Positions 16,697-24,728 of a DNA stretch of 64,000 nt are shown here, piece after piece. The notes under the pieces are model-generated. The model was given only the letters and a program-made list of their open reading frames with translations, searched no databases and had not been told where the DNA came from. A program made the position numbers and the translations under genes. The DNA lies in the NCBI RefSeq assembly GCF_900103605.1, contig NZ_FNHY01000004.1, positions 1 to 64,000 on the forward strand, read 5' to 3'. The first letter of the stretch is position 1; every line of letters starts with the position of its first letter. Origin of the DNA: Psychrobacillus sp. OK028. GTDB taxonomy: Bacteria > Bacillota > Bacilli > Bacillales_A > Planococcaceae.

Positions 16697-17821
16697 TTAA
16701 GCCAAAATAGTTTTTAAGATGTCGACGGCTTGGTCGATTTCTTCGGTTGTTACGGTTAGTGGTGGCAATAGGCGGATGACGTTTGGTCCTGCTGAAACTA
16801 ATAGAAGACCAGCTTCGTCGGCGGCTGTTATGTATGCTGCGACCTCTTCTTTGCAGACGATGCCGAGTAGTAAGCCAGAGCCAACAACTTTATGAGTTGG
16901 TAAAACTTCTTTTAATTTTTCAATAAAGTAAGCCGATTTTTTATTCACATCTGCTATAAATTCAGGTGCAAATACGTTATCCAATACAGTCTGTGCGACA
17001 GCGACTGCTAGAGGATTTCCTCCGAAGGTCGTGCCGTGTGTGCCTGGACCTAATGAATCGTGTAGAGCTGCAGTTCCAAGCATCGCCCCAATTGGGAAGC
17101 CTCCACCTAGACCTTTTGCTAAGGTGATGATGTCAGGTTTCAATACGGTTTGCTCGTATGCGTAGCGGGTACCGGTGCGACTAATGCCTGTTTGAACTTC
17201 GTCTACGATAAGTAAAATTTCTTTGGCATCGCAAATGTCCGAGATGGCCTGAGCAAATTCCGGTGTTACTTGGTTGACGCCGCCTTCTCCTTGGATTACT
17301 TCGAGCATGATTGCTCCGACTTCATCGTCGATAACTGCTTCGAGGGCAGCGACGTCGTTGAATGGGACGGTTTTGAAAGTCTCGAGCAATGGTCCAAAGC
17401 CGTTTCGTATTTTGTCTTGACCAGTAGCAGACATCGCGCCGAATGTGCGACCGTGAAATGATTTTTCAAAGGTGATGATCGTGTGCTTTCCGGTATGCTT
17501 GCGTGCTAGCTTGATAGCTGCTTCGTTTGCCTCTGCTCCACTGTTACAGAAAAAAGCATGAGAGAAGTGTGTATCGTTTACAAGAGTTTCAGCAAGTTTT
17601 TCTTGTTCTGGATTTTCGAATAGATTCGAGATATGCCAAAGTTTTTCACTTTGTGCTTGAATTGCCTGAACTATCGCAGGATGCGTATGACCCAGACTGA
17701 GCACGGCTATACCGCTTGTAAAATCAAGATAGTCTTTTCCCTTGTCATCTGTGACGATGGTACCCTTCCCTTTGACAAGGTGAATAGGTCTGCGAGTATA
17801 GTTTTGGAATAAAGAACTCAT
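16697..17821 (-). CDS. argD: Acetylornithine aminotransferase
   Basis: A PLP-dependent class III aminotransferase of 374 aa. It converts N-acetylglutamate semialdehyde and glutamate to N-acetylornithine and 2-oxoglutarate in arginine synthesis. Seen: the substrate/PLP motifs NSGAEANEAAIKLAR and SFHGRTFGAMSATGQ, the Asp of IVDEVQTG and the Schiff-base Lys in TLAKGLGGGFPIGA. It overlaps argB by 4 bp (ATGA) and closes the argCJBD operon. It may also serve as succinyldiaminopimelate aminotransferase, as in some bacteria. Normal length, no defects. Confidence 0.96.
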   Translation of the reverse strand: MSSLFQNYTRRPIHLVKGKGTIVTDDKGKDYLDFTSGIAVLSLGHTHPAIVQAIQAQSEKLWHISNLFENPEQEKLAETLVNDTHFSHAFFCNSGAEANEAAIKLARKHTGKHTIITFEKSFHGRTFGAMSATGQDKIRNGFGPLLETFKTVPFNDVAALEAVIDDEVGAIMLEVIQGEGGVNQVTPEFAQAISDICDAKEILLIVDEVQTGISRTGTRYAYEQTVLKPDIITLAKGLGGGFPIGAMLGTAALHDSLGPGTHGTTFGGNPLAVAVAQTVLDNVFAPEFIADVNKKSAYFIEKLKEVLPTHKVVGSGLLLGIVCKEEVAAYITAADEAGLLLVSAGPNVIRLLPPLTVTTEEIDQAVDILKTILA

Positions 17822-18597
17822 GCGTACACCTCCTGCTGCAAAATGGTTGTGCCGGAAAGCTGATCACCGACGATTTCGACTGATGGAATGCCCGCCGAAA
17901 GGCAGTCAAGAGCGGCTGTTACTTTTGGAATCATTCCTCCGTAAATATCACCAGACGTGATCCACTCTGTAATTTTTTCAGAAGTAGCGATATCTTGTAC
18001 TTCTCCATCTATTTTTACACCTGGCGTGTCGGTAACGAGTTGCAGACTATCTGCTTTAATTGCTAATGCGACTTCGCTAGCTACTGTGTCAGCATTGATG
18101 TTCAGTGGATTTCCATCTGCAGTACAACCAATGCTAGATATGACAGGAGTAATACATTTCTTCAGTAATGTTTCAATAAGTGACGTATTCACCTGTTGGA
18201 TCTCTCCGACAAAACCGTAAGTTGCTTCATCTAATATTGTGCACTGTAACAGCTGACTATCGTATCCACTAAGACCGATTGCCTGGATTCCGTTTTTATT
18301 CAGCTGATGAACTAGTGCTGGATTTACTTGACCGATTAGTGTGGACTGAACGATCCCGATTGCTTCGGCGGATGTTACTCGTATCCCATTAATGGCAGTG
18401 GTCAATATTCCGTTTGTAGCAAGGGCTTTATTGATCGCTGGACCTCCACCGTGAACGATGACGATTTCAAGTCCCTCTGATTGCAGTTTTTTGAAATTGG
18501 TGAAAAAGTTTTCATTTAACCCCTCGAGCATGCTACCGCCAAGCTTAATGACGATACGTTTAGGAGCGGTAAGTTGCGTTGATTTGGACGTAGTCAT
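17818..18597 (-). CDS. argB: Acetylglutamate kinase
   Basis: An amino-acid kinase of 259 aa that phosphorylates N-acetylglutamate. Seen: VIKLGGSML at the N-terminus, IVHGGGPAIN and the C-terminal GGMIPKV motif that helps bind ATP. The only available ATG is inside the 3' end of argJ, giving a 38-bp overlap that implies translational coupling. The N-terminus is about 13 residues longer than the minimal family start. The length fits the arginine-insensitive short class, but feedback cannot be judged from the sequence. Confidence 0.95.
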   Translation of the reverse strand: MTTSKSTQLTAPKRIVIKLGGSMLEGLNENFFTNFKKLQSEGLEIVIVHGGGPAINKALATNGILTTAINGIRVTSAEAIGIVQSTLIGQVNPALVHQLNKNGIQAIGLSGYDSQLLQCTILDEATYGFVGEIQQVNTSLIETLLKKCITPVISSIGCTADGNPLNINADTVASEVALAIKADSLQLVTDTPGVKIDGEVQDIATSEKITEWITSGDIYGGMIPKVTAALDCLSAGIPSVEIVGDQLSGTTILQQEVYA

Positions 18598-19786
18598 ATG
18601 TCAAATCGCACCCCCATGCAGTTCCTTGACCATTACCTTGATGAATGTCGACGAAGATTTTGACTTCAGGCTGCTTCAAATAAACAATTAAATCATCTTC
18701 GGAGAAAGGAACAGGCTCGCCGTTTTCTACTACTTTTGTTGTACCAAGAAGAATCGTAATGGCGTTTGGATCGATCGTTGCCCCACTATAGCCTACTGCA
18801 GCAATGATTCTTCCCCAGTTCGCATCGTTTCCGAATATAGCGGTTTTCACGAGTGGTGAACCAACTACGGTTTTGGCAATTTTACGAGCTTCTGAATCCG
18901 TGATGGCACCTTTTACTTCCACTTCGATTAACTTTGTTGCGCCTTCTCCGTCTTTAGCAATCATCTTCGCTAAATCCTGTGACACAGTGTGCAAGGTTTG
19001 CACGAAATTTTCCCAATCTGGGTGGTCTGGAGTTAATGAATTATTTTGTGCCATTCCATTTGCCATCACGATGACCATATCATTTGTCGATGTGTCCCCG
19101 TCCACAGTAATTGCATTAAAAGTGACGTCAGTGATTGCTTTTAGCGCATCCTGGAGATGGTTGGATTCGATATTTGCATCAGTTGTAATAAACCCAAGCA
19201 TCGTCGCCATATTTGGTTCAATCATGCCAGAACCTTTTGCAGTTCCTGCGATGATTACCTCTTTACCGTCAATGATTGTGGAATAAGTTGTGTTTTTCGT
19301 AACTGTATCTGTGGTCATGATCGCTAATGAAAAGTCGATGGCACCTTCCAGTTCATCTACTGGCTCTAACGTTTGGATCCCTGTTGTTACGGGCTCCATT
19401 TTCATAAGCTCCCCGATTACTCCAGTGGATGCAACGCCTATTAAAGATGGATCTACTCCTAGTTTTTCCGCTGTTAGTTTTTGCATTGTGTATGCGTCTG
19501 CCATTCCTTGTTTTCCAGTGCAAGCATTAGCATTCCCAGCGTTGACGATGATTGCTTGCATTTTTCCTGTTTCATATACCACATCTTTTGTGATGAGTAA
19601 TGGTGCCGCTTTAATGGCATTTGTTGTGAAAACTCCCGCTACACTTGCAGGTACATCACTAACAAGTAAAGCGAGATCTTTTTTCTTATGCTTTAAGCCG
19701 CAATGGATTCCAGTTGCCTGGAAGCCCTTTGGTGATGCGATATTTTTATAAGAGATGCTTTTCATCGTAATCGTTTTTGTCGTCAT
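18560..19786 (-). CDS. argJ: Glutamate N-acetyltransferase / amino-acid acetyltransferase (ornithine acetyltransferase)
   Basis: A 408 aa ArgJ. It recycles the acetyl group from N-acetylornithine to glutamate and may also make N-acetylglutamate from acetyl-CoA. Seen: the autoproteolysis region with the nucleophile Thr (AKGSGMIEPNMATMLGF), followed by VDGDTSTNDM and GANWGRII-type sequence (NDANWGRIIAAVGYSG). Start follows AAGGAGGAA. No argA/argE gene is present, consistent with the cyclic acetyl pathway. It lies 18 bp after argC. Confidence 0.95.
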   Translation of the reverse strand: MTTKTITMKSISYKNIASPKGFQATGIHCGLKHKKKDLALLVSDVPASVAGVFTTNAIKAAPLLITKDVVYETGKMQAIIVNAGNANACTGKQGMADAYTMQKLTAEKLGVDPSLIGVASTGVIGELMKMEPVTTGIQTLEPVDELEGAIDFSLAIMTTDTVTKNTTYSTIIDGKEVIIAGTAKGSGMIEPNMATMLGFITTDANIESNHLQDALKAITDVTFNAITVDGDTSTNDMVIVMANGMAQNNSLTPDHPDWENFVQTLHTVSQDLAKMIAKDGEGATKLIEVEVKGAITDSEARKIAKTVVGSPLVKTAIFGNDANWGRIIAAVGYSGATIDPNAITILLGTTKVVENGEPVPFSEDDLIVYLKQPEVKIFVDIHQGNGQGTAWGCDLTYDYVQINATYRS

Positions 19787-19804
19787 CGGTTATTCCTCCT
19801 TTTT

Positions 19805-20839
19805 CTAAATGAATAGTGGGACTTGCTGAAGACCAGTAGTTTGGTCGAGATTGAATTGTACATTCATATTTTGAATTGCTTGACCAGCTGCTCCTTTTAC
19901 GAGGTTATCGATGACCGAAACGATTGTTGCACGGTTCGTGCGTGGGTCGACTTTTACGTGTATATCGCAGAAATTAGAACCGTATACTTGATTGGTACCG
20001 AATTTGTTCGTATCGTCAATGATTCGGATGAATGGATCGTATGCATATGTTTCTTTCAATGCATTTGTCAATTGTTGTTCAGTTACGTTTTGTGTAAGAG
20101 CGGCATAGCTTGTCGCTAGAATTCCTCTCGTCATTGGAACGAGATGTGTCGTAAAAGTGATTGGCGTTGACTCTCCCGCAAACATTTTAATCGCTTGTTC
20201 AATTTCGGGTATATGCTGGTGTTGATGAATTTTATAAATAGCCGTGTTTTCGTTTGTTTCGCTGAAGTGCGTCATTTGAGATGGTTTGTTACCTGCTCCT
20301 GACACACCACTTTTTGCATCTATGATTATATTTGACCCGTCTATTAAGTTATCTTTTAAGAGTGGCAATAAAGATAGCAATACCGCAGTCGGATAACATC
20401 CTGGGTTAGCGATTAGATCCGCTTGCTTTATCGCAGCTTCGTTCCACTCTGTTAAACCATATACGCTTTTTTCAATTGCGTCTGATGGGGCGGGTGTTTT
20501 TTTATACCACTGCTTATAATCGAGTGGGTTTTTCAAACGGAAGTCACCCGACAAATCTATAAGTTTTGGACCAGTTCCTATTAAAGTGGGTAATATCCCA
20601 GTTGATACCCCTGAGGGAGTACTCGTAAAAATGACGTCATATTCTGTTAGTCTATTATGTTCGATTGCTAGAAGCGCTTGATCGTAAATATTCATTAAAT
20701 GTGTATATTTATTCGAAAATTGCATTCCTTCTTCAGAAGAAGTGAATAAATCAACACGCTCGGCTTCCGGATGATTATGCAATAATCTTATTAATTCAAG
20801 ACCACCGTAACCCGTTGCTCCTATAATTCCTATTTTCAT
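19805..20839 (-). CDS. argC: N-acetyl-gamma-glutamyl-phosphate reductase
   Basis: A 344 aa NADPH-dependent reductase, first gene of argCJBD. The start at MKIGIIGATGYGG is fixed by GGAGTGATAG upstream and the dinucleotide-binding motif; the longer open frame runs into the promoter and is not coding. Seen: the Rossmann GATGYGG, the active-site Cys in ANPGCYPTA, and HLVPMTRGIL. A sigma-A promoter with an overlapping ARG-box-like operator lies 31-60 bases upstream. Feeds the acetylated intermediate to argD. Confidence 0.96.
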   Translation of the reverse strand: MKIGIIGATGYGGLELIRLLHNHPEAERVDLFTSSEEGMQFSNKYTHLMNIYDQALLAIEHNRLTEYDVIFTSTPSGVSTGILPTLIGTGPKLIDLSGDFRLKNPLDYKQWYKKTPAPSDAIEKSVYGLTEWNEAAIKQADLIANPGCYPTAVLLSLLPLLKDNLIDGSNIIIDAKSGVSGAGNKPSQMTHFSETNENTAIYKIHQHQHIPEIEQAIKMFAGESTPITFTTHLVPMTRGILATSYAALTQNVTEQQLTNALKETYAYDPFIRIIDDTNKFGTNQVYGSNFCDIHVKVDPRTNRATIVSVIDNLVKGAAGQAIQNMNVQFNLDQTTGLQQVPLFI

Positions 20840-20869
20840 ATCTATCACTCCAACCGTAAGATAATGATT

Positions 20870-20898
20870 AGTATAATACTGCATAATTATAAAGTCAA
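20870..20898 (-). promoter_or_regulatory. argC promoter with overlapping ARG-box-like operator
   Basis: On the minus strand TTGACT (20893-20898), 17 bases, then TATACT (20870-20875). The spacer contains CTGCATAATTATAAA (plus strand, 20879-20893), which fits the AhrC/ArgR half-site pattern TGNATWWWWATNCA with one mismatch. An arginine repressor bound here would block RNA polymerase. No ahrC gene is in the window. Confidence 0.72.
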
Positions 20899-20923
20899 AT
20901 GTATTTTTAATATTTTTACATAT

Positions 20924-20957
20924 AAAAAGTCCCCCTTTACTGTGTGCAAAGGGGGGG
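20924..20957 (-). terminator. Terminator of the sigI-rsgI operon
   Basis: CCCCCTTT at 20931-20938 pairs with AAAGGGGG at 20948-20955, and the minus-strand T run follows (ACTTTTTATA). It lies immediately past the rsgI stop. Confidence 0.88.
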
Positions 20958-20960
20958 AGA

Positions 20961-21836
20961 TTAGTGATTAAGGTTTGTACTGTTGCCATTGCCATTGTTT
21001 TTATTAGGATTATTTCCGTTGTTCGATTTTTCTTCGTTTTTTTTCTTCTCTTGACCTGGATTGTTATTAGAATTATTGGATGGATTATTTGCTTTCGGTT
21101 GCTGTTCTGTTTTGACTTTTGGTTCGTTATCTTTTGCTGGTATTTCTTTTTTGGCTTTTGGTTCATTTTTACTTTCTTTATGTTCAGATGGTTTTTGCGT
21201 ATTTAATTGCTCTTTATTTTGCTTAGGTACCTTTTCCTCTTTTTTAATTTGCCCAGGCGGTTTAGTTTCAGACTTTGGATTTTTCGGTTTTGGCTCCACT
21301 GAATTCTTTTCGGAAGAAGGGTTTGTTTTTTGAACTTGTTGGACCGCTTTTTCAATTTGTTTAGTTAGCTTTGGTTTATCTTCTTTTTCATAAACGGTAG
21401 TGACAGCTAGCTCCTTTTCGTCAGTGCTTACTTGCTCGATTGCTTTAGCTAGCACGAGGTCCATTGACTGACCTTCCCAATCTTCTATTACTTCAGAAGT
21501 TGAATGAATAGAAATAACTTTTCCATCCTCATCTATCCCTATTTCAATCTTCGAGTCACCTTCTACATTGATGTAGGCATAGGCTGGGGTTGTTTGGGGA
21601 AACCATGATGCGACTAAAATTATGAGAAGCATTGCAGCTATTAAGGCTGGAGCTATGAAAAATGGTTTCATACGTTTGGGAGCTGTTGCAAGAGTGAATA
21701 AACGAAATTCTGCTTCATCGCCTATTTGAACTGCCGCATTAAGTGGAATTCCACGAAGAAATTCGCCATCTTCTGTAAGAAACACAGAGTAGGCAGCCTT
21801 CTTTTCGCAAACAATGCCCTTATATTTGCGCATCAT
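20961..21836 (-). CDS. rsgI: RsgI-like anti-sigma-I factor with low-complexity C-terminus
   Basis: A single-pass membrane regulator of 291 aa that should hold SigI inactive. Seen: a cytoplasmic RsgI_N domain (about 1-55; MRKYKGIVCEKKAAYSVF, LRGIPL), one membrane helix (about 63-81), a short conserved periplasmic part (AYAYINVEGDSKIEIGID, RsgI central domain), then about 120 residues rich in Lys, Glu, Pro and Asn. It overlaps sigI by 4 bp. Clostridial RsgI proteins end in carbohydrate-binding modules; here the end is low complexity, as in Bacillus. The overlap supports coupled synthesis of sigma and anti-sigma. Confidence 0.88.
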   Translation of the reverse strand: MMRKYKGIVCEKKAAYSVFLTEDGEFLRGIPLNAAVQIGDEAEFRLFTLATAPKRMKPFFIAPALIAAMLLIILVASWFPQTTPAYAYINVEGDSKIEIGIDEDGKVISIHSTSEVIEDWEGQSMDLVLAKAIEQVSTDEKELAVTTVYEKEDKPKLTKQIEKAVQQVQKTNPSSEKNSVEPKPKNPKSETKPPGQIKKEEKVPKQNKEQLNTQKPSEHKESKNEPKAKKEIPAKDNEPKVKTEQQPKANNPSNNSNNNPGQEKKKNEEKSNNGNNPNKNNGNGNSTNLNH

Positions 21837-22582
21837 ATGATTTCTCCTTTCACATAGTCTTTTATATAAACAAAGTCACCGTTTAACAGAAGGACGACGG
21901 CGATTATGTATTTCCTTTGCCGTTCCAATGTTTTTCTAGATACTTCCACCAGCGCTTCGATTTCTTTCAAAGGTAGTTTTTTGTTTTCTATTAATAGTTC
22001 ATACAGTTCTTCTGAATGTGCAATAATCTGTGCCGTTTGAAAGGCTGTTTTTCGAGCGTCTTTATGCTTCGGTGCTGCTTTTGTGAGCTCGTCAAAAGAT
22101 AGGTTGAAGCTCGATAATAATTTGCTATATTTTATTAGTTCTTCTCGTCTTGTTTCATTAACTTTTTCTTCCAAATATGTAGTTACTGCCTGCTCTTTTA
22201 CTAAAAAAAGTTCGTCCTCAGACTCATTTTCACCTCTATCAAAGAGAAGCTCCTTTTTGTGTCGAACTGTTTCTTTTCTAATAAAGTCAATAATGCGCCT
22301 TTTAATAATTAAGTGGGCAAAGGTTTGAAAGGAAGTATTTTCGGTTGCGTTGTAAGCATGAATTGCTTCATAACATCCATTTAAGGCGATGCTGTATTCT
22401 TCATCCTGTTCATCAATAGGACGTTTACAGATGAAACTGGCTGTTTTTTTCAAAAATTGGGTATGGGCAAGAAGGAGGTCATTTAAGACCTCCTTATCAC
22501 CTGCTTGCGCTTTTTTTATAAGCTCTTGCGTATTTTGTTTTGGTTTCGTTTTGAAAAGACCTTGCATCATTGACAAGAGCAT
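21833..22582 (-). CDS. sigI: RNA polymerase sigma factor SigI
   Basis: A 249 aa sigma-70-family factor linked to heat and envelope stress in Bacillus. Seen: region 2 (about 40-115; YSIALNGCYEAIHAYN, TSFQTFAHLIIKRRIIDFIR) and a C-terminal helix-turn-helix-like segment unique to SigI (LPLKEIEALVEVSRKTLERQ). The ATG at 22582 follows GGAGGG by 5-6 bases; internal Met residues near it are alternatives. Auto-regulation is known for the family; I do not see a convincing SigI promoter upstream. Confidence 0.9.
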   Translation of the reverse strand: MLLSMMQGLFKTKPKQNTQELIKKAQAGDKEVLNDLLLAHTQFLKKTASFICKRPIDEQDEEYSIALNGCYEAIHAYNATENTSFQTFAHLIIKRRIIDFIRKETVRHKKELLFDRGENESEDELFLVKEQAVTTYLEEKVNETRREELIKYSKLLSSFNLSFDELTKAAPKHKDARKTAFQTAQIIAHSEELYELLIENKKLPLKEIEALVEVSRKTLERQRKYIIAVVLLLNGDFVYIKDYVKGEII

Positions 22583-22752
22583 ACATACCCTCCGTTCCCA
22601 TGTTCCCTTAGCCTATAATTATACGTTAGCTGAGCGAAGAATGAAAAGCGGTGCTATTTTTGTTTTGTTATTTTCCTAAGTTACTAGACGAAATTAAAAG
22701 TATCTACACGATTTATTTCATCTTGATAAAATAGTATTTTATTTGAATGGAA

Positions 22753-23490
22753 TTATTTTTGATCTTTGTTCTTTTTGTTTTGTTGTTTTTCCGCTTTGTG
22801 TTCTTCTTTTAAAGCTTTCTTTTCAGCTTTGTGTTCTTCTTGTAGTGCTTTACGTTCTTCTTTTTGTTCTTGTTGTAGAGCTTTTCTTTCTTCTTTTTCA
22901 GCTTGTTTAGTTTCTTTTACCGGTTGTTTAACTACAGGTTTTTCTTTTACTGGTGCTTCTACAGGTGTCTCTGCAACTGGTTCTTCAGCTTTCGGCTGTT
23001 CCGTCACTGGCTCTTCTGCTTTAGGTTCTTCTGTTTTTGGCTCTTCAGTTTTTGGTTCTTCAGCTTGTTTAGCTTCAAATTTTGCAATTGCGCGTTCTGC
23101 ATTGCGTTTGATCGCTGCTTTAGCTGTTTCATTTCCAGCATTTTCAAATGCTTTGGAAAGTGCTGCTAAGTTTCCAGCAGTGTATCCTTCAGGAATTTCA
23201 ATGTCCCATACTACTTTTTCCTCTGTTGTAGGAGGTGTTGTAGTTTCTGGTGTTTCAGTTTCTGGTGTTTCAGTTTCCGGTGTTTCAGTTTCAGGCGTTT
23301 CAGTTTCAGGCGTTTCAGTTTCTGGTGTAGTATCCGGTGCTTCAACAGTTTCAGTTTCTTGTTGATTAAGTACTTTGCCCAAATCTACCGTATCAAACAA
23401 ATTTTCGTTTGCCCAAGCATAACTTGCTCCAGTTACCGTCATTGTTGCTACTAATAGAGCTGCTCCAGTTTTCTTAAATTTCATCTGCAT
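22753..23490 (-). CDS. Secreted Glu/Lys/Pro-rich repetitive protein, function unknown
   Basis: A 245 aa exported protein. Seen: signal peptide (1-28, SYAWAN), a run of PETET repeats (about 55-85, encoded by a 15-bp DNA repeat), and a short conserved-looking block (VWDIEIPEGYTAGNLAALSK, about 95-140, predicted helical). EEPKTEEPK-type repeats follow, then a highly charged KALKEEHKAEKK coiled-coil tail. The start is ATG behind AGGTGAT. No known domain recognised. The repeat tracts suggest a flexible wall-spanning protein. It sits downstream of a 21-bp array and upstream of sigI, with no sign of sharing that operon. Confidence 0.8.
   Translation of the reverse strand: MQMKFKKTGAALLVATMTVTGASYAWANENLFDTVDLGKVLNQQETETVEAPDTTPETETPETETPETETPETETPETETPETTTPPTTEEKVVWDIEIPEGYTAGNLAALSKAFENAGNETAKAAIKRNAERAIAKFEAKQAEEPKTEEPKTEEPKAEEPVTEQPKAEEPVAETPVEAPVKEKPVVKQPVKETKQAEKEERKALQQEQKEERKALQEEHKAEKKALKEEHKAEKQQNKKNKDQK
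23237..23333 (-). repeat. In-gene 15-bp tandem repeat coding PETET
   Basis: Six near-identical copies of GTTTCAGTTTCNGG-type sequence (plus strand) give the Pro-Glu-Thr-Glu-Thr run. Copies differ only at synonymous positions, so copy number may vary between strains. Confidence 0.85.
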
Positions 23491-23588
23491 TGTCTAATCA
23501 CCTCTTGTTATATTTGTCCTTTTTGTTCGGACACTTAGTTATTCGAAAGGCTTGTCTTTTTTGTGGGGGTCGGATGAAAAATTCTTTT

Positions 23589-23757
23589 TATTAGCGGAAG
23601 AATGATGGTTACTTTCGGTTGCGAGGAGGTTACTCGCTCTGGGACAGTTCTTACTCTCGGAGCGGTGGATCTTACTCTCGGAGTGGCAAAGTTTACTCTC
23701 GTAACGACGGATTTTACTTTCGCAGCCGCAACTTTTACTCTCAGAGCGGATTTTCAC
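23589..23757 (+). repeat. 21-bp repeat array, eight units
   Basis: Cores at 23589 (TATTAGCGG variant), 23610, 23631, 23652, 23673, 23694, 23715 and 23736, each 21 bp apart. It fills most of the 302-base gap between the repetitive secreted protein gene and the eamA terminator. A minus-strand open frame across it translates to heptads of the SESK type and is rejected as a gene. Confidence 0.92.
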
Positions 23758-23772
23758 CCTTCTTCACCCAAT

Positions 23773-23803
23773 AAAAAAAGAACGCATTTGAGTTATGCGT
23801 TCG
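23773..23803 (-). terminator. Terminator of the yhdT-panF-eamA operon
   Basis: GAACGCAT at about 23780-23787 pairs with ATGCGTTC at 23795-23802, overlapping the eamA stop. It is followed on the minus strand by TTTTTTTATT. Confidence 0.88.
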
Positions 23804-24713
23804 ATTTTCGACGTATTTGCTGGCGTTTTTTCCATAGATCTTCTGCTGCTCCTGAGCCTAGCATGACTCCTGCGATGATGAGGATTAGCCCTAGTAGATG
23901 GTTGAGGCGCAGCACTTCTCCTAGGAATAGAGCCGAAATGATTAATGAAAATACTGGATTTAGGTTCATGAATATTGCTGCTTTCGTTGGACCCGCTTGT
24001 CCTACAGCATAATTGTACATAAGGTGACCAACTGCGGTACAGACGATTGCAGAAGCTAAAAATATTATCCAAAAGTTTGGAGTTGTCGACGAAAATTGTT
24101 TGATGGCACCTGGCTCTTGAATGAGACTGATGACGATCAGAATTACTGCACCGATTATTAGCATGTAGGCAGTGAGTAAACGTGGATCCAATGTTTTGGC
24201 CGCTTTACTCACGACCATAAAGCTTAATACCTGTACAAGAATCGATAGGAATACATAGAAATCCCCTAGATTTGCTCCCATTGTTTCACTGCCTACTAGG
24301 ATGGAAACCGCAATCCCAGCTAGACCAAGTACTACTCCTAGCCACTGCACTTTCGAAGGAAAGTATCTCAATATGATTGCTGCGAAAATGGCCGTCAGCA
24401 TTGGTCCAGTTCCTAGTATTAATCCCCCATGAGTTGCACTTGTGATGGACAATCCCATGTTTAGAAAGTAGTGATGGATCACTACATTGGTCAGCGTTCC
24501 GAGCAAAATGTACTTCCATTCACTGGGTGTTGGTTTACGCAGTAGCTTCATTTTCCATAAAATTAGTACTACTACTAAGCCGGCGACAAGTATTCGAAAT
24601 GCAGTAAGTGTTACGGGTGCGACTTCCTCGACCATATATTTGAGTAGTGATACGTTAGCTCCCCAAGCGAACATGACAAATACGAGCATTGCGTATATTT
24701 TCCATTGATTCAT
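23793..24713 (-). CDS. EamA-family (DMT superfamily) membrane transporter
   Basis: A ten-helix drug/metabolite transporter of 306 aa with two EamA repeats (about 5-135 and 150-285). Typical features are the GANVSLLKYMVEEV start and the conserved AIFMNLNPVFSLIISALFLGE near helix 9. The start follows TAAGGAGATCC. It lies 15 bp after panF, so it is co-transcribed. The substrate is unknown; position next to the pantothenate symporter is suggestive only. The C-terminus is short and basic (KKRQQIRRKSNA). Confidence 0.9.
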   Translation of the reverse strand: MNQWKIYAMLVFVMFAWGANVSLLKYMVEEVAPVTLTAFRILVAGLVVVLILWKMKLLRKPTPSEWKYILLGTLTNVVIHHYFLNMGLSITSATHGGLILGTGPMLTAIFAAIILRYFPSKVQWLGVVLGLAGIAVSILVGSETMGANLGDFYVFLSILVQVLSFMVVSKAAKTLDPRLLTAYMLIIGAVILIVISLIQEPGAIKQFSSTTPNFWIIFLASAIVCTAVGHLMYNYAVGQAGPTKAAIFMNLNPVFSLIISALFLGEVLRLNHLLGLILIIAGVMLGSGAAEDLWKKRQQIRRKSNA

Positions 24714-24728
24714 CTGAGGATCTCCTTA

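Noticed and set aside
18804-19751. Plus-strand frames of 160 and 153 codons opposite argJ
   Set aside because: Shadows of argJ; no ribosome sites.
22766-23365. 199-codon plus-strand frame (Ser/Val/Phe-rich repeats)
   Set aside because: Antisense of the repetitive secreted protein; its repeats are the complement of PETET codons.
23539-23757. Minus-strand 72-codon frame of SESK-type heptads
   Set aside because: It is a translation of the repeat array, lacks a clear ribosome site and shows no protein-like composition.
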